Source: an uncultured Bacteroidota bacterium
GTDB taxonomy: Bacteria > Bacteroidota > Bacteroidia > Bacteroidales > P3
Direction: 5' to 3'
NCBI GenBank assembly: GCA_900545215.1
Contig: UQXW01000002.1
Location: forward strand, 76,101-140,100
DNA: 64,000 bases
Numbering within the stretch: the stretch's first letter is position 1; each line of letters begins with the position of its first letter. Shown here piece by piece: positions 27,597-36,046 of the stretch. Position numbers and translations under genes: made by a program. The notes under the pieces were generated by a model. The model was not told where the DNA came from. It worked only from the letters and a program-made list of their open reading frames with translations, and did no database searches.

Positions 27597-28694
27597 ATGA
27601 AAACAAGATTTATTTTTGCACTATCAGTGCTTGTCGCTTCCTTTATGGGACATTCGCTATTCGCCCAATCGGGTGAGGACACCATTGTAACAACCGCATA
27701 CGACACCGTGGTGGTTTTCCATCACCCGGAGTTCTCAGACTGCGATACAATACTTATTGATTATCTCCCTACGTTGATGTCATCTTCCACTTGGAGACCC
27801 GAAGAATATTATTGCAACATGGTACGCCATACCCAATCGACATACGAAGTCTATGACAGTATTTATGGTACGTATTATACCGCATACCCATTCTCTATGG
27901 CAGGAATGTTCTTCGGAAGGAACAATTACTTAGTCGAAGCCATCGCTCAACCTTTCCATTTCGACTCTATGGTAACCATTGTCGGAGTTGCCGCACATGT
28001 AACAGGCGAAATATATTACCCTAATAAAAAGTTCCATATTGCAGATGAGAAATTCAACTATCTTACCTCGACTGCCGTATATCCTTCCTGCCTCCAAAGA
28101 GAAAACGGAAACGAACTGGATATGGGATATTACTACTTCGCCAATCCCGTAAGAGTAAGTAGTTGCTTTATTGTCGGAGAACAATATATCAACCCTCATG
28201 ATACGGTTTATCGTTGTGGTTGGGGAACGTATTTAGGTTCGCCCGAACTGATTTATAATGCGACTTACAGCATTTACGACCCTTATTATAATCATGACAG
28301 CGTCGGTTGCCAATCTTCCGAAAGCCCGTGGTTGAAGCGTTTGGGGGAATGGAAGAAGTTCGAGGACGATTCCATTTATTGCTTAATGAAAAAAACCGTC
28401 TTGGATTTCAATCCGATAATTATGCTTCACCCTGCGGCGAGTGCGTTGCTTGCCATCGATTTGGAGAAGACATGCTCCGTATTTCCCAATCCCGCAAAGG
28501 ATGAGGTGATTATTCAAAGCAACTTCAAGATAAGGAGTTTGGAACTGTGGGATATGGCAGGACGATGCATGATTCGCAAAGACGTGGCTGCTCACGAGAC
28601 AAAACTCGACATCTCTGCCTTTCCGAGCGGTTCTTACGCCCTGAAACTACATACCGAAAAAGGTATCATCGAAAAAAAAGTAATAAAGGAATAA
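27597..28694 (+). CDS. T9SS type A cargo protein, tandem copy 1
   Basis: A 365-residue secreted protein: signal peptide (1-24, ending LFAQ), an unrecognised central domain (25-290) rich in Tyr/Asp/Ser, and a C-terminal T9SS type A sorting domain of about 75 residues (CSVFPNPAKDEVIIQ ... LWDMAGRCMIRKDV ... GSYALKLHTEKG). The sorting domain directs export across the outer membrane and cell-surface attachment. The next gene, of the same length, is a near copy; the period between starts is 1119 bp. Confidence 0.88.
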   Translation: MKTRFIFALSVLVASFMGHSLFAQSGEDTIVTTAYDTVVVFHHPEFSDCDTILIDYLPTLMSSSTWRPEEYYCNMVRHTQSTYEVYDSIYGTYYTAYPFSMAGMFFGRNNYLVEAIAQPFHFDSMVTIVGVAAHVTGEIYYPNKKFHIADEKFNYLTSTAVYPSCLQRENGNELDMGYYYFANPVRVSSCFIVGEQYINPHDTVYRCGWGTYLGSPELIYNATYSIYDPYYNHDSVGCQSSESPWLKRLGEWKKFEDDSIYCLMKKTVLDFNPIIMLHPAASALLAIDLEKTCSVFPNPAKDEVIIQSNFKIRSLELWDMAGRCMIRKDVAAHETKLDISAFPSGSYALKLHTEKGIIEKKVIKE

Positions 28695-28715
28695 ACCAAA
28701 GAAAGGAATTCTACA

Positions 28716-29813
28716 ATGAAAAACAGATTTATTTTTGCACTGTCAGTGCTTGTCGGTTCCTTTATGGGACATTCGCTATTCGCCCAATCGGGTGAGGACA
28801 CCATTGTAACAACCGCATACGACACCGTGGTGGTTTTCCATCACCCGGAGTTCTCAGACTGCGATACAATACTTATTGATTATCTCGGTACATTACCACA
28901 ATTTTCCACTTGGAGACCTGAAGAATATTATTGCAACATGGTACGTCATACCCAATCGACTTACGAAGTCTATGACAGTATTTATGGTACGTATTATACC
29001 GCATACCCGTTCTCGATGGCAGGAAGATTTTTCGGAAAAAACAATTACTTGGTCGAAGCCATAGCTCAACCTTTCCATTTCGACTCTATGATAACCATTG
29101 TAGGCGTTGCCGCACATGTAAGAGGGCATATCTACTCTCCGAATAAAAAGTTTCATATCGCTGATGAGAAATTCAACTATCTTACCTCGACTGCCGTATA
29201 TCCTTCCCGCCTTCAAAGAGAAAACGGAACCGATAGAGATATGGGATATTACTACTTTGCCAATCCCGTAAGAGTAAATAATTGCTTTATTGTCGGAGAA
29301 CAATATATCAACCCTCATGACACGGTTTATCGTTGTGGTTGGGGAACTGACTTAGGCTCACCTAATTTGACGTATAATGCGACTTATAGTATTTATGACC
29401 CTTATTATAACCATGACAGCGTCGGTTGTCAATCTTCCGAAAGCCCTTGGCTGAAACGTTTGGGGGAATGGAAGAAGTTCGAGGACGATTCCATTTATTG
29501 CTTAATGAAAAAAACCGTCTTGGATTTCAATCCGATAATTATGCTTCACCCTGCGGCGAGTGCGTTGCTTGCCATCGATTTGGAGAAGACATGCTCCGTA
29601 TTTCCCAATCCCGCAAAGGATGAGGTGATTATTCAAAGCAACTTCAAGATAAGGAGTTTGGAACTGTGGGATATGGCAGGACGATGCATGATTCGCAAAG
29701 ACGTGGCTGCTCACGAGACAAAACTCGACATCTCTGCCTTTCCGAGCGGTTCTTACGCCCTGAAACTACATACCGAAAAAGGTATCATCGAGAAGAAAGT
29801 AATAAAGGAATAA
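28716..29813 (+). CDS. T9SS type A cargo protein, tandem copy 2
   Basis: 365 residues, colinear with copy 1. The first ~57 residues are almost unchanged and the last ~115, including the whole sorting domain, are identical. The roughly 18 amino-acid changes cluster in the middle (for example PTLMSS to GTLPQF, NEL to TDR, TGEIY to RGHIY). Both genes keep intact frames and are preceded by similar spacers (AAGAAAGGAATTC). The pattern suggests a recent duplication followed by diversification of the exposed part, or gene conversion of the ends. Confidence 0.88.
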   Translation: MKNRFIFALSVLVGSFMGHSLFAQSGEDTIVTTAYDTVVVFHHPEFSDCDTILIDYLGTLPQFSTWRPEEYYCNMVRHTQSTYEVYDSIYGTYYTAYPFSMAGRFFGKNNYLVEAIAQPFHFDSMITIVGVAAHVRGHIYSPNKKFHIADEKFNYLTSTAVYPSRLQRENGTDRDMGYYYFANPVRVNNCFIVGEQYINPHDTVYRCGWGTDLGSPNLTYNATYSIYDPYYNHDSVGCQSSESPWLKRLGEWKKFEDDSIYCLMKKTVLDFNPIIMLHPAASALLAIDLEKTCSVFPNPAKDEVIIQSNFKIRSLELWDMAGRCMIRKDVAAHETKLDISAFPSGSYALKLHTEKGIIEKKVIKE

Positions 29814-29882
29814 ACCCCAAGAAAGGAATTCCACACCGATAAAGCGTCTTTTATCGGGCTGTCTTTTATTTATTTCATTCGG

Positions 29883-29914
29883 AAAGCGGGTGAGCCTTTC
29901 AGTTCACCCGCTTT
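29883..29914. terminator. Bidirectional terminator between convergent genes
   Basis: An 11-bp perfect stem (29883-29893 / 29904-29914, 10-nt loop) flanked by A/T-rich sequence on both sides. It lies between the end of the T9SS pair and the end of the amidase gene. Confidence 0.8.
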
Positions 29915-29920
29915 ATCGTT

Positions 29921-30700
29921 TTACTTCTGCGGAATCTTGTCCCAATCCTTGGCAACGGGGAACTTGGTTCGGAAATCGTTCAAGCGGTCTTTGTCGGCAG
30001 TGGCATAACATAGTTGTTCGCCGTCCTCATCTGCCACCACAAGGAGCTTGCCTTTGAAATCCCTGACAACGGAATGACCTTGGTAATTGTTGCCTTGGTT
30101 ATCTATTCCGCAACGGTTCACTCCTACCACGTAGGCTTGGTTCTCTATCGAACGGGCTTCCAACAATACGTCCCACTGGCTTATCCTCAAATCCGTCCAA
30201 CTTGCAACGCAAAGAAGTATATCGTAATCGAACACGCCGTTACAGTATCTGTTCCTCGTCCACATCGGGAAACGTATATCGTAACAGGTAACCAATTTGA
30301 TTTTCCAACCCTTATACTCCACTATCATCTGCTTATTGCCGGGCGTTATGACCTTCGGTTCTTTGGAAAGGCAGAAGAGGTGTGCCTTATCGTAGTGCTG
30401 CACGCTGTTTTCGGTTACGAAGAAATGACGATTGTAAAATTTGCCGTTTTCCTTTATGAACAGACCGCCCGAAACCGCTATATGCTTCTCTGCGGCAAGC
30501 TCTTTCATAAAGTCCAATCCTGCGGAATCGTCCATGGTCTCGGCGTATTCCTCGTCCATGGTGAAACCTCCTGAGAACATTTCCGGCAAAACCAACAAAT
30601 CCGTATCCTTATCCAAATCCGCCAACAACTTGCGATACCTCGCAAGGTTCTCTTCGATTCGGTTATCCTTTGTATTCGCTTGAAAAATCGCTATCTTCAT
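29921..30700 (-). CDS. Carbon-nitrogen hydrolase (omega-amidase / YafV-like)
   Basis: A 259-residue nitrilase-superfamily enzyme. The catalytic triad is visible: Glu40 in LLVLPEMFSGGF, Lys105 in HYDKAHLF and Cys139 in LVTCYDIRFP. Its length and the MFSGGF and DKAHLF contexts match the Nit2/YafV group, which deamidates 2-oxoglutaramate or 2-oxosuccinamate as metabolite repair. It has no signal peptide, so it is cytoplasmic. Confidence 0.9.
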   Translation of the reverse strand: MKIAIFQANTKDNRIEENLARYRKLLADLDKDTDLLVLPEMFSGGFTMDEEYAETMDDSAGLDFMKELAAEKHIAVSGGLFIKENGKFYNRHFFVTENSVQHYDKAHLFCLSKEPKVITPGNKQMIVEYKGWKIKLVTCYDIRFPMWTRNRYCNGVFDYDILLCVASWTDLRISQWDVLLEARSIENQAYVVGVNRCGIDNQGNNYQGHSVVRDFKGKLLVVADEDGEQLCYATADKDRLNDFRTKFPVAKDWDKIPQK

Positions 30701-30813
30701 TTTCTCTTCCTTTCAATATATGCTTTCACACAACGTTTTCACTCCTCTTTTCATTGTTCTGCCGCCTGTTTTAATGCTTTCCGATGCTTGTTTTTCCCAA
30801 AACCGACACTCTT

Positions 30814-31323
30814 TCAGCGACAGTTGCAAGGGTGATCGAGCCTTATCCTCGCCTTGGGAAAAAGAGCTTTTATGGCTCGCTGTTCCTTGCGGTTCATCTG
30901 TATGGCTCGCAAATCCAAGTACCGCAAATCCCACTGCGACAACTCTTCGGGCAGCACCCTTATGGGATTATCCCACATCACGAGGCTGTCCGGACGCAGT
31001 ACGGCAAGCCTTGGAGAAAGTTCCTCTATGTAATTGGAGGACAAGTCCAAATATCGCAAATTCGTCAGGCACGACAATTCCGACATATCCCCGCTCAAAT
31101 GGTTTCTCGACAAAATAAGCCGCTTCAAATCCTTGAACTCCAAGACCTCCTCGGGAACTTTCTTCAACCTTTTGCGAGATAAGTCCAAGCATTCCACACA
31201 CTGCCCCGATGCTTTTGCCTCCTCTATGGATTTGAAGCATCTTTGAGACCATGCCGAAATGCAAAGCATGCAGCACGACAAGAACAAAACACTACCCCTT
31301 ACAAAGTATCCTCTTTGCCTCAT
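30814..31323 (-). CDS. Exported leucine-rich repeat protein
   Basis: A 169-residue protein with an N-terminal signal peptide or lipoprotein-like segment (VLFLSCCMLCISAWSQ) and about four LRRs (CLDLSRKRLKKVPEEV, RLILSRNHLSGDMSEL, YLDLSSNYIEELSP, YLDLRAIQMNRKE). The LRR surface probably binds another protein. The frame start overlaps the ribF end by 32 bp, so it is likely translated from the ribF message. Its function is unknown. Confidence 0.7.
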   Translation of the reverse strand: MRQRGYFVRGSVLFLSCCMLCISAWSQRCFKSIEEAKASGQCVECLDLSRKRLKKVPEEVLEFKDLKRLILSRNHLSGDMSELSCLTNLRYLDLSSNYIEELSPRLAVLRPDSLVMWDNPIRVLPEELSQWDLRYLDLRAIQMNRKEQRAIKALFPKARIRLDHPCNCR

Positions 31324-32230
31324 CGCAATCCCTCGCTATCTGCTCCCTCAAAGCCTCCAAAGAAGCGAAACGCCTCTGCTCCCTCAAATAAGCCTCGAAC
31401 GAAACCTCGACTTCCATGCCGTACAAGTCGCCCGAAAAATCGAAAACATTCACCTCGCAACTCCATGCCTCCGTATCGACAGTGGGCTTGCCGCCCAAGT
31501 TCAAAACACCTCCGTACATTGCTCCGCCCGTTCGCACCCTCACCGCATAAACACCCTCTTTCGGCACGAGTTTATCGCCCTCCAAACGTATGTTCGCAGT
31601 CGGGAAACCTATCCTCCTGCCGATTTTCCTGCCCTCTTCCACCTTTCCCGCAATCGAGTACGGCTCTTCCAACATCTCAGCAGCCAAATCCACCCTGCCC
31701 TCCTGCAAAGCCTTTCTGATACGGGTGGAACTGACCTCCACGCCCTCGCAGAAAACACGCCCCTCGCTCCTTTCCACCCTCACGCCTCTGTATCCCCCGC
31801 AAGCGATTATCTCATCGAAACTCTCATCTCCCTTTCTGCCGAAACGATTATCGTAACCGAGCAACACCTCCTGCGGATTTACCCTCTCGATAAGCATATC
31901 CATGAAAGCGGAAGCCCTCAACATAGCCAATTCGCGGGTGAACGCCAAAGGCAGAAGCCAATCCACACCGCAGGAAGCAATCCTTTCGAACCTCCGTTCG
32001 TTCGTCTGCAAAAGACCGAAACCGCCCTCCACCGTACCCAGCACGGCTCGCGGATGGGAAAGGAAGCTCACCACCACGGTCTCAGCCCCCGCTGCCTCCG
32101 CCCTCCGGCACAAATACTCCAACAAACACCTGTGCCCTGCATGCACACCGTCGAACATTCCCACCGTTGCAAAAGGTCTCACCACCGCACGGCTCAATAT
32201 CTCCGTATCCTCAAAATCAAGTATTTTCAA
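31292..32230 (-). CDS. ribF: Bifunctional riboflavin kinase / FMN adenylyltransferase
   Basis: A 312-residue enzyme making FMN and FAD. The N-terminal nucleotidyltransferase domain has VGMFDGVHAGHR and LLGYDNRFGRKG. The C-terminal flavokinase domain has KIGRRIGFPTANI and GVYAVRVR. The frame is open further upstream, but a consensus promoter lies at 32256-32286. The TTG at 32230, giving (M)KILDFEDTE, is therefore the best start, with about 20 nt of leader. This choice rests on the promoter position and the conserved N-terminus. Confidence 0.93.
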   Translation of the reverse strand: MKILDFEDTEILSRAVVRPFATVGMFDGVHAGHRCLLEYLCRRAEAAGAETVVVSFLSHPRAVLGTVEGGFGLLQTNERRFERIASCGVDWLLPLAFTRELAMLRASAFMDMLIERVNPQEVLLGYDNRFGRKGDESFDEIIACGGYRGVRVERSEGRVFCEGVEVSSTRIRKALQEGRVDLAAEMLEEPYSIAGKVEEGRKIGRRIGFPTANIRLEGDKLVPKEGVYAVRVRTGGAMYGGVLNLGGKPTVDTEAWSCEVNVFDFSGDLYGMEVEVSFEAYLREQRRFASLEALREQIARDCDEAKRILCKG

Positions 32231-32255
32231 CTTCTTACACCGTTTTTCAACCCTG

Positions 32256-32286
32256 CAAAGGTACAAAAGTATCCCCACACCGCAAA
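32256..32286 (-). promoter_or_regulatory. Consensus promoter of ribF
   Basis: Minus strand TTTG (32283-32286), 19-nt spacer, TACCTTTG (32256-32263). It decides the TTG start of ribF. Confidence 0.85.
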
Positions 32287-32359
32287 AACCGCAAGCCCGC
32301 TCTGCAAAAGAAAAACACCGCAAGCCTGCCTGCCTTGCAAACAATAAGCAATCGATTCC

Positions 32360-32470
32360 TCATAAAGCAGAAAATCGAACGCCGTTCCTGAACCGGTGAA
32401 ACGGCGAAAAAATTTCGTAAACCGCCGAAAGAAAAAATCCTTTCGGGTTTTCACCGGGCAAGGCTTTTCG
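32360..32470. repeat. Dispersed repeat, copy F
   Basis: Contains GAACGCCGTTCC, GAAACGGCGAAAAAATTTCG, AAACCGCCGAAAGAAAAAATCC and GGTTTTCACCGG. On the minus strand it reads CTTTCGGCGGTTT followed by a T-run and CGCCGTTTC, the reverse order of copy A. An ACCGGTGAAA...TTTCACCGG pair may form a large hairpin. It lies in the ribF-pabA gap (32231-32499). Confidence 0.6.
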
Positions 32471-32499
32471 GAAAGCGGAGAGCGATGGCGAAAGAGTGT

Positions 32500-33093
32500 T
32501 TATTTGCGTGTGCTTTCATGTATCGTCAGCAACCAATTACGGATTATTTTCTCTCCACAGCTCGTCATATAGGACTCGGGGTGGAATTGAAGCCCGTAGA
32601 GACGCTTCGTTTTGTGTCGCAGGCTCATTATCCTGCCCGCCCCATCCATTGAAGTGATTTCCAAGCAATCCGGAAAACCCTCTCGGGCGACCGTCCATGA
32701 GTGGTAATGCCCTATGCTTTCGTCGGAAGACAAGCCTCGCAGCAAATCATCTTCGGGCTTTACTATGTGCAGACGGTCCTGCACCCCGTGCAGCGGAGCT
32801 TGAAGCTGTTCGAGCCTTGCTCCGAAGTATTCGGCTATCGCCTGATGCCCCAAGCATATACCGAGAATGGAATGCGTATCGGCACATCGGCGTATTATCT
32901 CCGGCATAAGCCCTGCCTCCGATGGCACGCCGGGGCCGGGTGAAAGCAGGATACAGTCATAATCGTCCGTAAGAGACAAATCGACCTCATCGTTCTTCAC
33001 AACGGTCAGGCGACACGCCGGCTCGCTTTCACGCAACAAAGCAACCACATTCCAAACAAAGGAATCGTAATTATCCACCACCAGAATATTCAT
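32500..33093 (-). CDS. Glutamine amidotransferase, aminodeoxychorismate/anthranilate synthase component II
   Basis: A 197-residue class I amidotransferase providing ammonia for p-aminobenzoate (PabA) or anthranilate (TrpG) synthesis. The catalytic Cys80 is in GICLGHQ and the His-Glu pair in QFHPES; the N-terminus MNILVVDNYDSFVWN is diagnostic. No component I gene (pabB/trpE) or other trp gene is near, so PabA and TrpG cannot be told apart; such proteins can serve both. Confidence 0.92.
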   Translation of the reverse strand: MNILVVDNYDSFVWNVVALLRESEPACRLTVVKNDEVDLSLTDDYDCILLSPGPGVPSEAGLMPEIIRRCADTHSILGICLGHQAIAEYFGARLEQLQAPLHGVQDRLHIVKPEDDLLRGLSSDESIGHYHSWTVAREGFPDCLEITSMDGAGRIMSLRHKTKRLYGLQFHPESYMTSCGEKIIRNWLLTIHESTRK

Positions 33094-33296
33094 CGTATTT
33101 TCAATTTGCGGAAATTGTTTTCAAAAACCGACAAGGCATTTCGGTCATCGACAGGATTTATTCCGCCTCCGACGGATTGCAACAAGGCTTGCAAAACGGC
33201 AAAATCCCGCTTTCCTTTTGCGGGGAAAAAGAAAGACGGTGCTTTCTCTTTGATTGAAGACACCGTCTTGTAAATCCGTTGCGTCCCTTCACGCAT
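33090..33296 (-). CDS. Small ORF between rpoD and pabA (doubtful)
   Basis: A 68-residue frame that begins one base after the rpoD stop and overlaps the amidotransferase start by four bases (ATGA). That spacing is typical of real coupled genes. Against it, the first third coincides with a terminator-like hairpin (33233-33269), and I recognise no family. No membrane segment or signal is seen. Confidence 0.3.
   Translation of the reverse strand: MREGTQRIYKTVSSIKEKAPSFFFPAKGKRDFAVLQALLQSVGGGINPVDDRNALSVFENNFRKLKIR
33222..33269 (-). terminator. Probable terminator of rpoD
   Basis: A 9-bp stem (33233-33241 / 33261-33269) with a 19-nt loop, followed on the minus strand by TTCTTTTT, about 30 nt after the rpoD stop codon. 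Confidence 0.6.
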
Positions 33297-33297
33297 T

Positions 33298-34164
33298 CTA
33301 TTCGTTCAAATAAACCGCCAAACGCTTGCATTGCTCACTCGAACGCAAACGACGAAGAGCCCTCTCCTTGATTTGACGAACTCTTTCACGGGTAAGGTTC
33401 TGTGCCGCCGCTATTTCCTCCAAGGTCATGCCGTGAGAAAGACCTATTCCGAAGAATTGGTAAAGAATGCTTCTCTCACGCTCGGAAAGGAGCGACAAAG
33501 AGTCGGAAATATCGTTGGAAAGACTTTCCTGCAACACCAAATCATCGGTCGTCTTGGCGTCTTCCTCGACATAAACATCTATGAGGTTAAGATCTTCATC
33601 TTGAATCAAAGGGGCATCCATCGACACGGCTTTTGCACCTATGTGCGTCGTCTCCTTGACCTTTTCGGTACTCAAATCCATTTCCTCTGCCAGCTCTTCA
33701 TCCGAAGGCGGACGCTCCAACTGCTGTTCCAACTTGGAAGATACTTTCTTCACCTTGTTGATTGCTCCGACCTGATTGAGAGGCAGACGAACGATACGGG
33801 ATTTCTCCGCCAAGGCTTGCAATATGCTTTGTCTTATCCACCAAACGGCAAAAGAGATGAACTTGAATCCTCTCGTCTCATCGAACCTTCGTGCGGCTTT
33901 TATCAAGCCTATGTTTCCTTCATTGATTAAATCGGGAAGGCTCAAGCCCTGATTTTGGTACTGTTTGGCAACAGAGATTACGAAACGCAAGTTCGATTTG
34001 ACCAATTTTTCCAAAGCAAGCTCGTCACCCGCCTTTATCCTCTGAGCAAGTCTCACTTCCTCTTCCGGAGTGATGAGTTCCTCCTTGCTTATGTCTTGCA
34101 GGAACTTGTCCAAAGAGCCTATGTTCCTGTTCGTGATAGACTTTATTATCTTTAACTGTCTCAT
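33298..34164 (-). CDS. rpoD: Primary RNA polymerase sigma factor (Bacteroidetes RpoD)
   Basis: A 288-residue group 1 sigma factor. Region 1.2/2 has LVKSNLRFVISVAKQYQNQG and FKFISFAVWWIRQSILQAL; region 3 follows; region 4 has GMTLEEIAAAQNLTRERVRQI. It is short because region 1.1 and the non-conserved insert are missing, as in the Bacteroidetes major sigma factor that reads TTTG / TAnnTTTG promoters. A TACCTTTG -7 box lies at 34215-34222. It directs most transcription in the cell. Confidence 0.97.
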   Translation of the reverse strand: MRQLKIIKSITNRNIGSLDKFLQDISKEELITPEEEVRLAQRIKAGDELALEKLVKSNLRFVISVAKQYQNQGLSLPDLINEGNIGLIKAARRFDETRGFKFISFAVWWIRQSILQALAEKSRIVRLPLNQVGAINKVKKVSSKLEQQLERPPSDEELAEEMDLSTEKVKETTHIGAKAVSMDAPLIQDEDLNLIDVYVEEDAKTTDDLVLQESLSNDISDSLSLLSERERSILYQFFGIGLSHGMTLEEIAAAQNLTRERVRQIKERALRRLRSSEQCKRLAVYLNE

Positions 34165-34214
34165 GTCTTCTTTAATTCGTCCCTAAATTCAATTCACTCA
34201 ATCTATCAGGCTTG

Positions 34215-34222
34215 CAAAGGTA
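34215..34222 (-). promoter_or_regulatory. -7 box of rpoD
   Basis: TACCTTTG on the minus strand, about 50 nt before the ATG. A CTTGC at 34242-34246 is a weak -33 partner. Confidence 0.6.
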
Positions 34223-34297
34223 CTGCCTTATTTCTTCTTGTGCAAGTTTACCGCTACAAACTTGATAACCTACTTTTCAACAACGGAGTTTCGCTTC

Positions 34298-35659
34298 CTA
34301 CAAGACAAGAACGAAATAATAGGTTCTGCCGTCGTTGGGATAGAAACCCTCTATTATCACCTTGCCCTTGCGGTTTTCCAAACTCTTTATGTCGTTTATG
34401 CTCACGTTCGCTTTCTTGTCTATCGAGGTTATGATGAAACCGTTCCTTATTCCGAGCCTTGCGAAGGGGCTTTTGCCGACTTTCTCTATCACTATGCCTT
34501 TCGCTATGCCGTATTGCTGCTTTTCGTTCTCGGTGATTTCACGGAAAGAACCGTTCAATGCCGCAGTCGATTCTCCCATATCCTCTTTCAATATGTCGGT
34601 ATTGCCGGCGGAGTTGAGCAAAGTAACCTCTTTCTCCATTGCTTTGCCCTCTCTCTCCACTTCGACCCTCACAACATCTCCGGGGGAGTGCTGGGCAAGG
34701 ATTTCATTCAATTCCGAATTGGAATTGACGCTCCTGCCGTCTATCTTCATTATTATATCGCCCTCCTTCAAGCCCGCTTTGTCCGCACCGCCGTTTTTTA
34801 TGACGTTACCTATATATATACCCCTGACGGACTTTATGCCTTTCGTCTGAGCGAGTTTGGAATCCATCTCTGCGAAATGAACACCCAAATGGGCTTTTTG
34901 TGCAAGACCGTACTTCATAAGGTCGGTCGTTATTTTTTTCACTATGTTTGAGGGTATGGCAAAGGAATAACCCGTGTAAGAACCTGTCGAAGAAGCTATC
35001 GCAGTGTTTATTCCGATGAGTTCTCCACGAAGATTGACCAAAGCTCCGCCGCTGTTGCCGGGGTTTATCACCGCATCGGTCTGAATGAAGCTCTCTATGG
35101 GAGCATTGCTCATCTTGTTTCCGAGAATGTTTATATCCCTTGCCTTGGCTGAAACGATGCCTGCCGTAACCGTGGAGGTGAGATTGAACGGATTACCCAC
35201 CGCAAGAACCCACTCTCCGAGCCGTACATCATCGCTGTTGCCGTACTCTATTGCGTCCAAGCCCTCCGCCTCTATCTTTATCACCGCCAAATCGCTCGCA
35301 GGGTCGTTTCCGATGAGCTTTGCCGAAAAACTGCGTTTATCGTTCAGCACCACGTTTATCGTTTCTGCGTCCTGAACGACGTGATTGTTCGTGATGATGT
35401 AACCATCGCTGCTTACAATCACACCCGAACCCGAAGTCTCGTAGGAACGTTCCCTCGTCTGCGGAGACAAAAAGAAAGAAAAGAAATCATCGTAAAAAAC
35501 CGATTGAACGGTCGCCTCGCAACGAATATGCACCACGCTATGCACCGTCTTTTCCGCAGCAGAGGTGAAATCCGAACCGCCCGACACCTGAGCCTTCACG
35601 CTCAAACCGAAACAGAGAATGCCGAACAAACACATTGCATTGAAAATCACTTTTCTCAT
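34298..35659 (-). CDS. Periplasmic serine protease/chaperone, HtrA/DegP family
   Basis: A 453-residue exported protein: signal peptide (1-23, ending VKAQ), a trypsin-like domain with catalytic His93 (TNNHVV), Asp123 (SDLAVIKI) and Ser203 (NPGNSGGAL), then two PDZ domains (about 245-345 and 365-450). It degrades or refolds damaged envelope proteins. It is transcribed toward rpoD with a gap of about 130 bp, so it is probably a separate unit. Confidence 0.95.
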   Translation of the reverse strand: MRKVIFNAMCLFGILCFGLSVKAQVSGGSDFTSAAEKTVHSVVHIRCEATVQSVFYDDFFSFFLSPQTRERSYETSGSGVIVSSDGYIITNNHVVQDAETINVVLNDKRSFSAKLIGNDPASDLAVIKIEAEGLDAIEYGNSDDVRLGEWVLAVGNPFNLTSTVTAGIVSAKARDINILGNKMSNAPIESFIQTDAVINPGNSGGALVNLRGELIGINTAIASSTGSYTGYSFAIPSNIVKKITTDLMKYGLAQKAHLGVHFAEMDSKLAQTKGIKSVRGIYIGNVIKNGGADKAGLKEGDIIMKIDGRSVNSNSELNEILAQHSPGDVVRVEVEREGKAMEKEVTLLNSAGNTDILKEDMGESTAALNGSFREITENEKQQYGIAKGIVIEKVGKSPFARLGIRNGFIITSIDKKANVSINDIKSLENRKGKVIIEGFYPNDGRTYYFVLVL

Positions 35660-36046
35660 ATCGCTGTATATTTTAATGATTCGACAACCGGGCTTCGCAC
35701 CCGACCATTGCTAAAACGCCGAAGCAAGGGTATATTGTATCGATATGGAGAAAAAACTTCATTTTTAACGTTTCCACCCTGCTCCGCCGCCATGACGACC
35801 CGCCGAAACGACCGGCAAGCCACTCTCTCCGTCGCCACGCCACCCCTGCCCCGCAACCCGAAAAACCGAAACGCTCTTTCGATTTCACGGAATGCCGTTT
35901 CAAATTTTTCTTCCGCGGTTTAAACAAAACGAAACGGCGTGGGATTTTTTCGTACCTTTGCCATCATATATGTTTCTATGATCGGAAAGTTTCCTTTTTA
36001 AGATAGAGACTTCGATTGACGATTTTTGCACCAAAGAACAAAGGAA
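35660..36046. other. Gene-free stretch before the EcoRI-type methyltransferase
   Basis: A 387-bp gap with no believable ORF. It holds repeat copy G (35871-35921), a second AACGAAACGGCG piece (35926-35940) and a TACCTTTG -7 box at 35953-35960 that should serve the methyltransferase gene. The 35770-35870 part is unusually C-rich on the plus strand. Confidence 0.7.
35871..35921. repeat. 51-bp direct repeat, left copy (dispersed repeat copy G)
   Basis: Identical in all 51 positions to 37245-37295; the flanking base differs on each side. It contains ATGCCGTTTCA and TTCTTCCGCGGTTT. The two copies are in the same orientation and enclose the methyltransferase gene. Confidence 0.95.

Larger units (their letters stand above)
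27597..29813 (+). repeat. Tandem gene duplication, 1119-bp period
   Basis: Two direct copies of a T9SS cargo gene. The 5' ~170 bp and the 3' ~360 bp are nearly identical at DNA level; the middle is less so. The trailing AAGAAAGGAATTC spacer is also repeated after copy 2. Confidence 0.9.

Noticed and set aside
32231..32344. Upstream extension of ribF
   Set aside because: The extension would run through the ribF promoter; conserved similarity begins at the TTG at 32230.
35656..35927. Small minus-strand frames upstream of htrA
   Set aside because: They overlap the 51-bp repeat and a C-rich gap, lack protein-like composition, and have no start signal.
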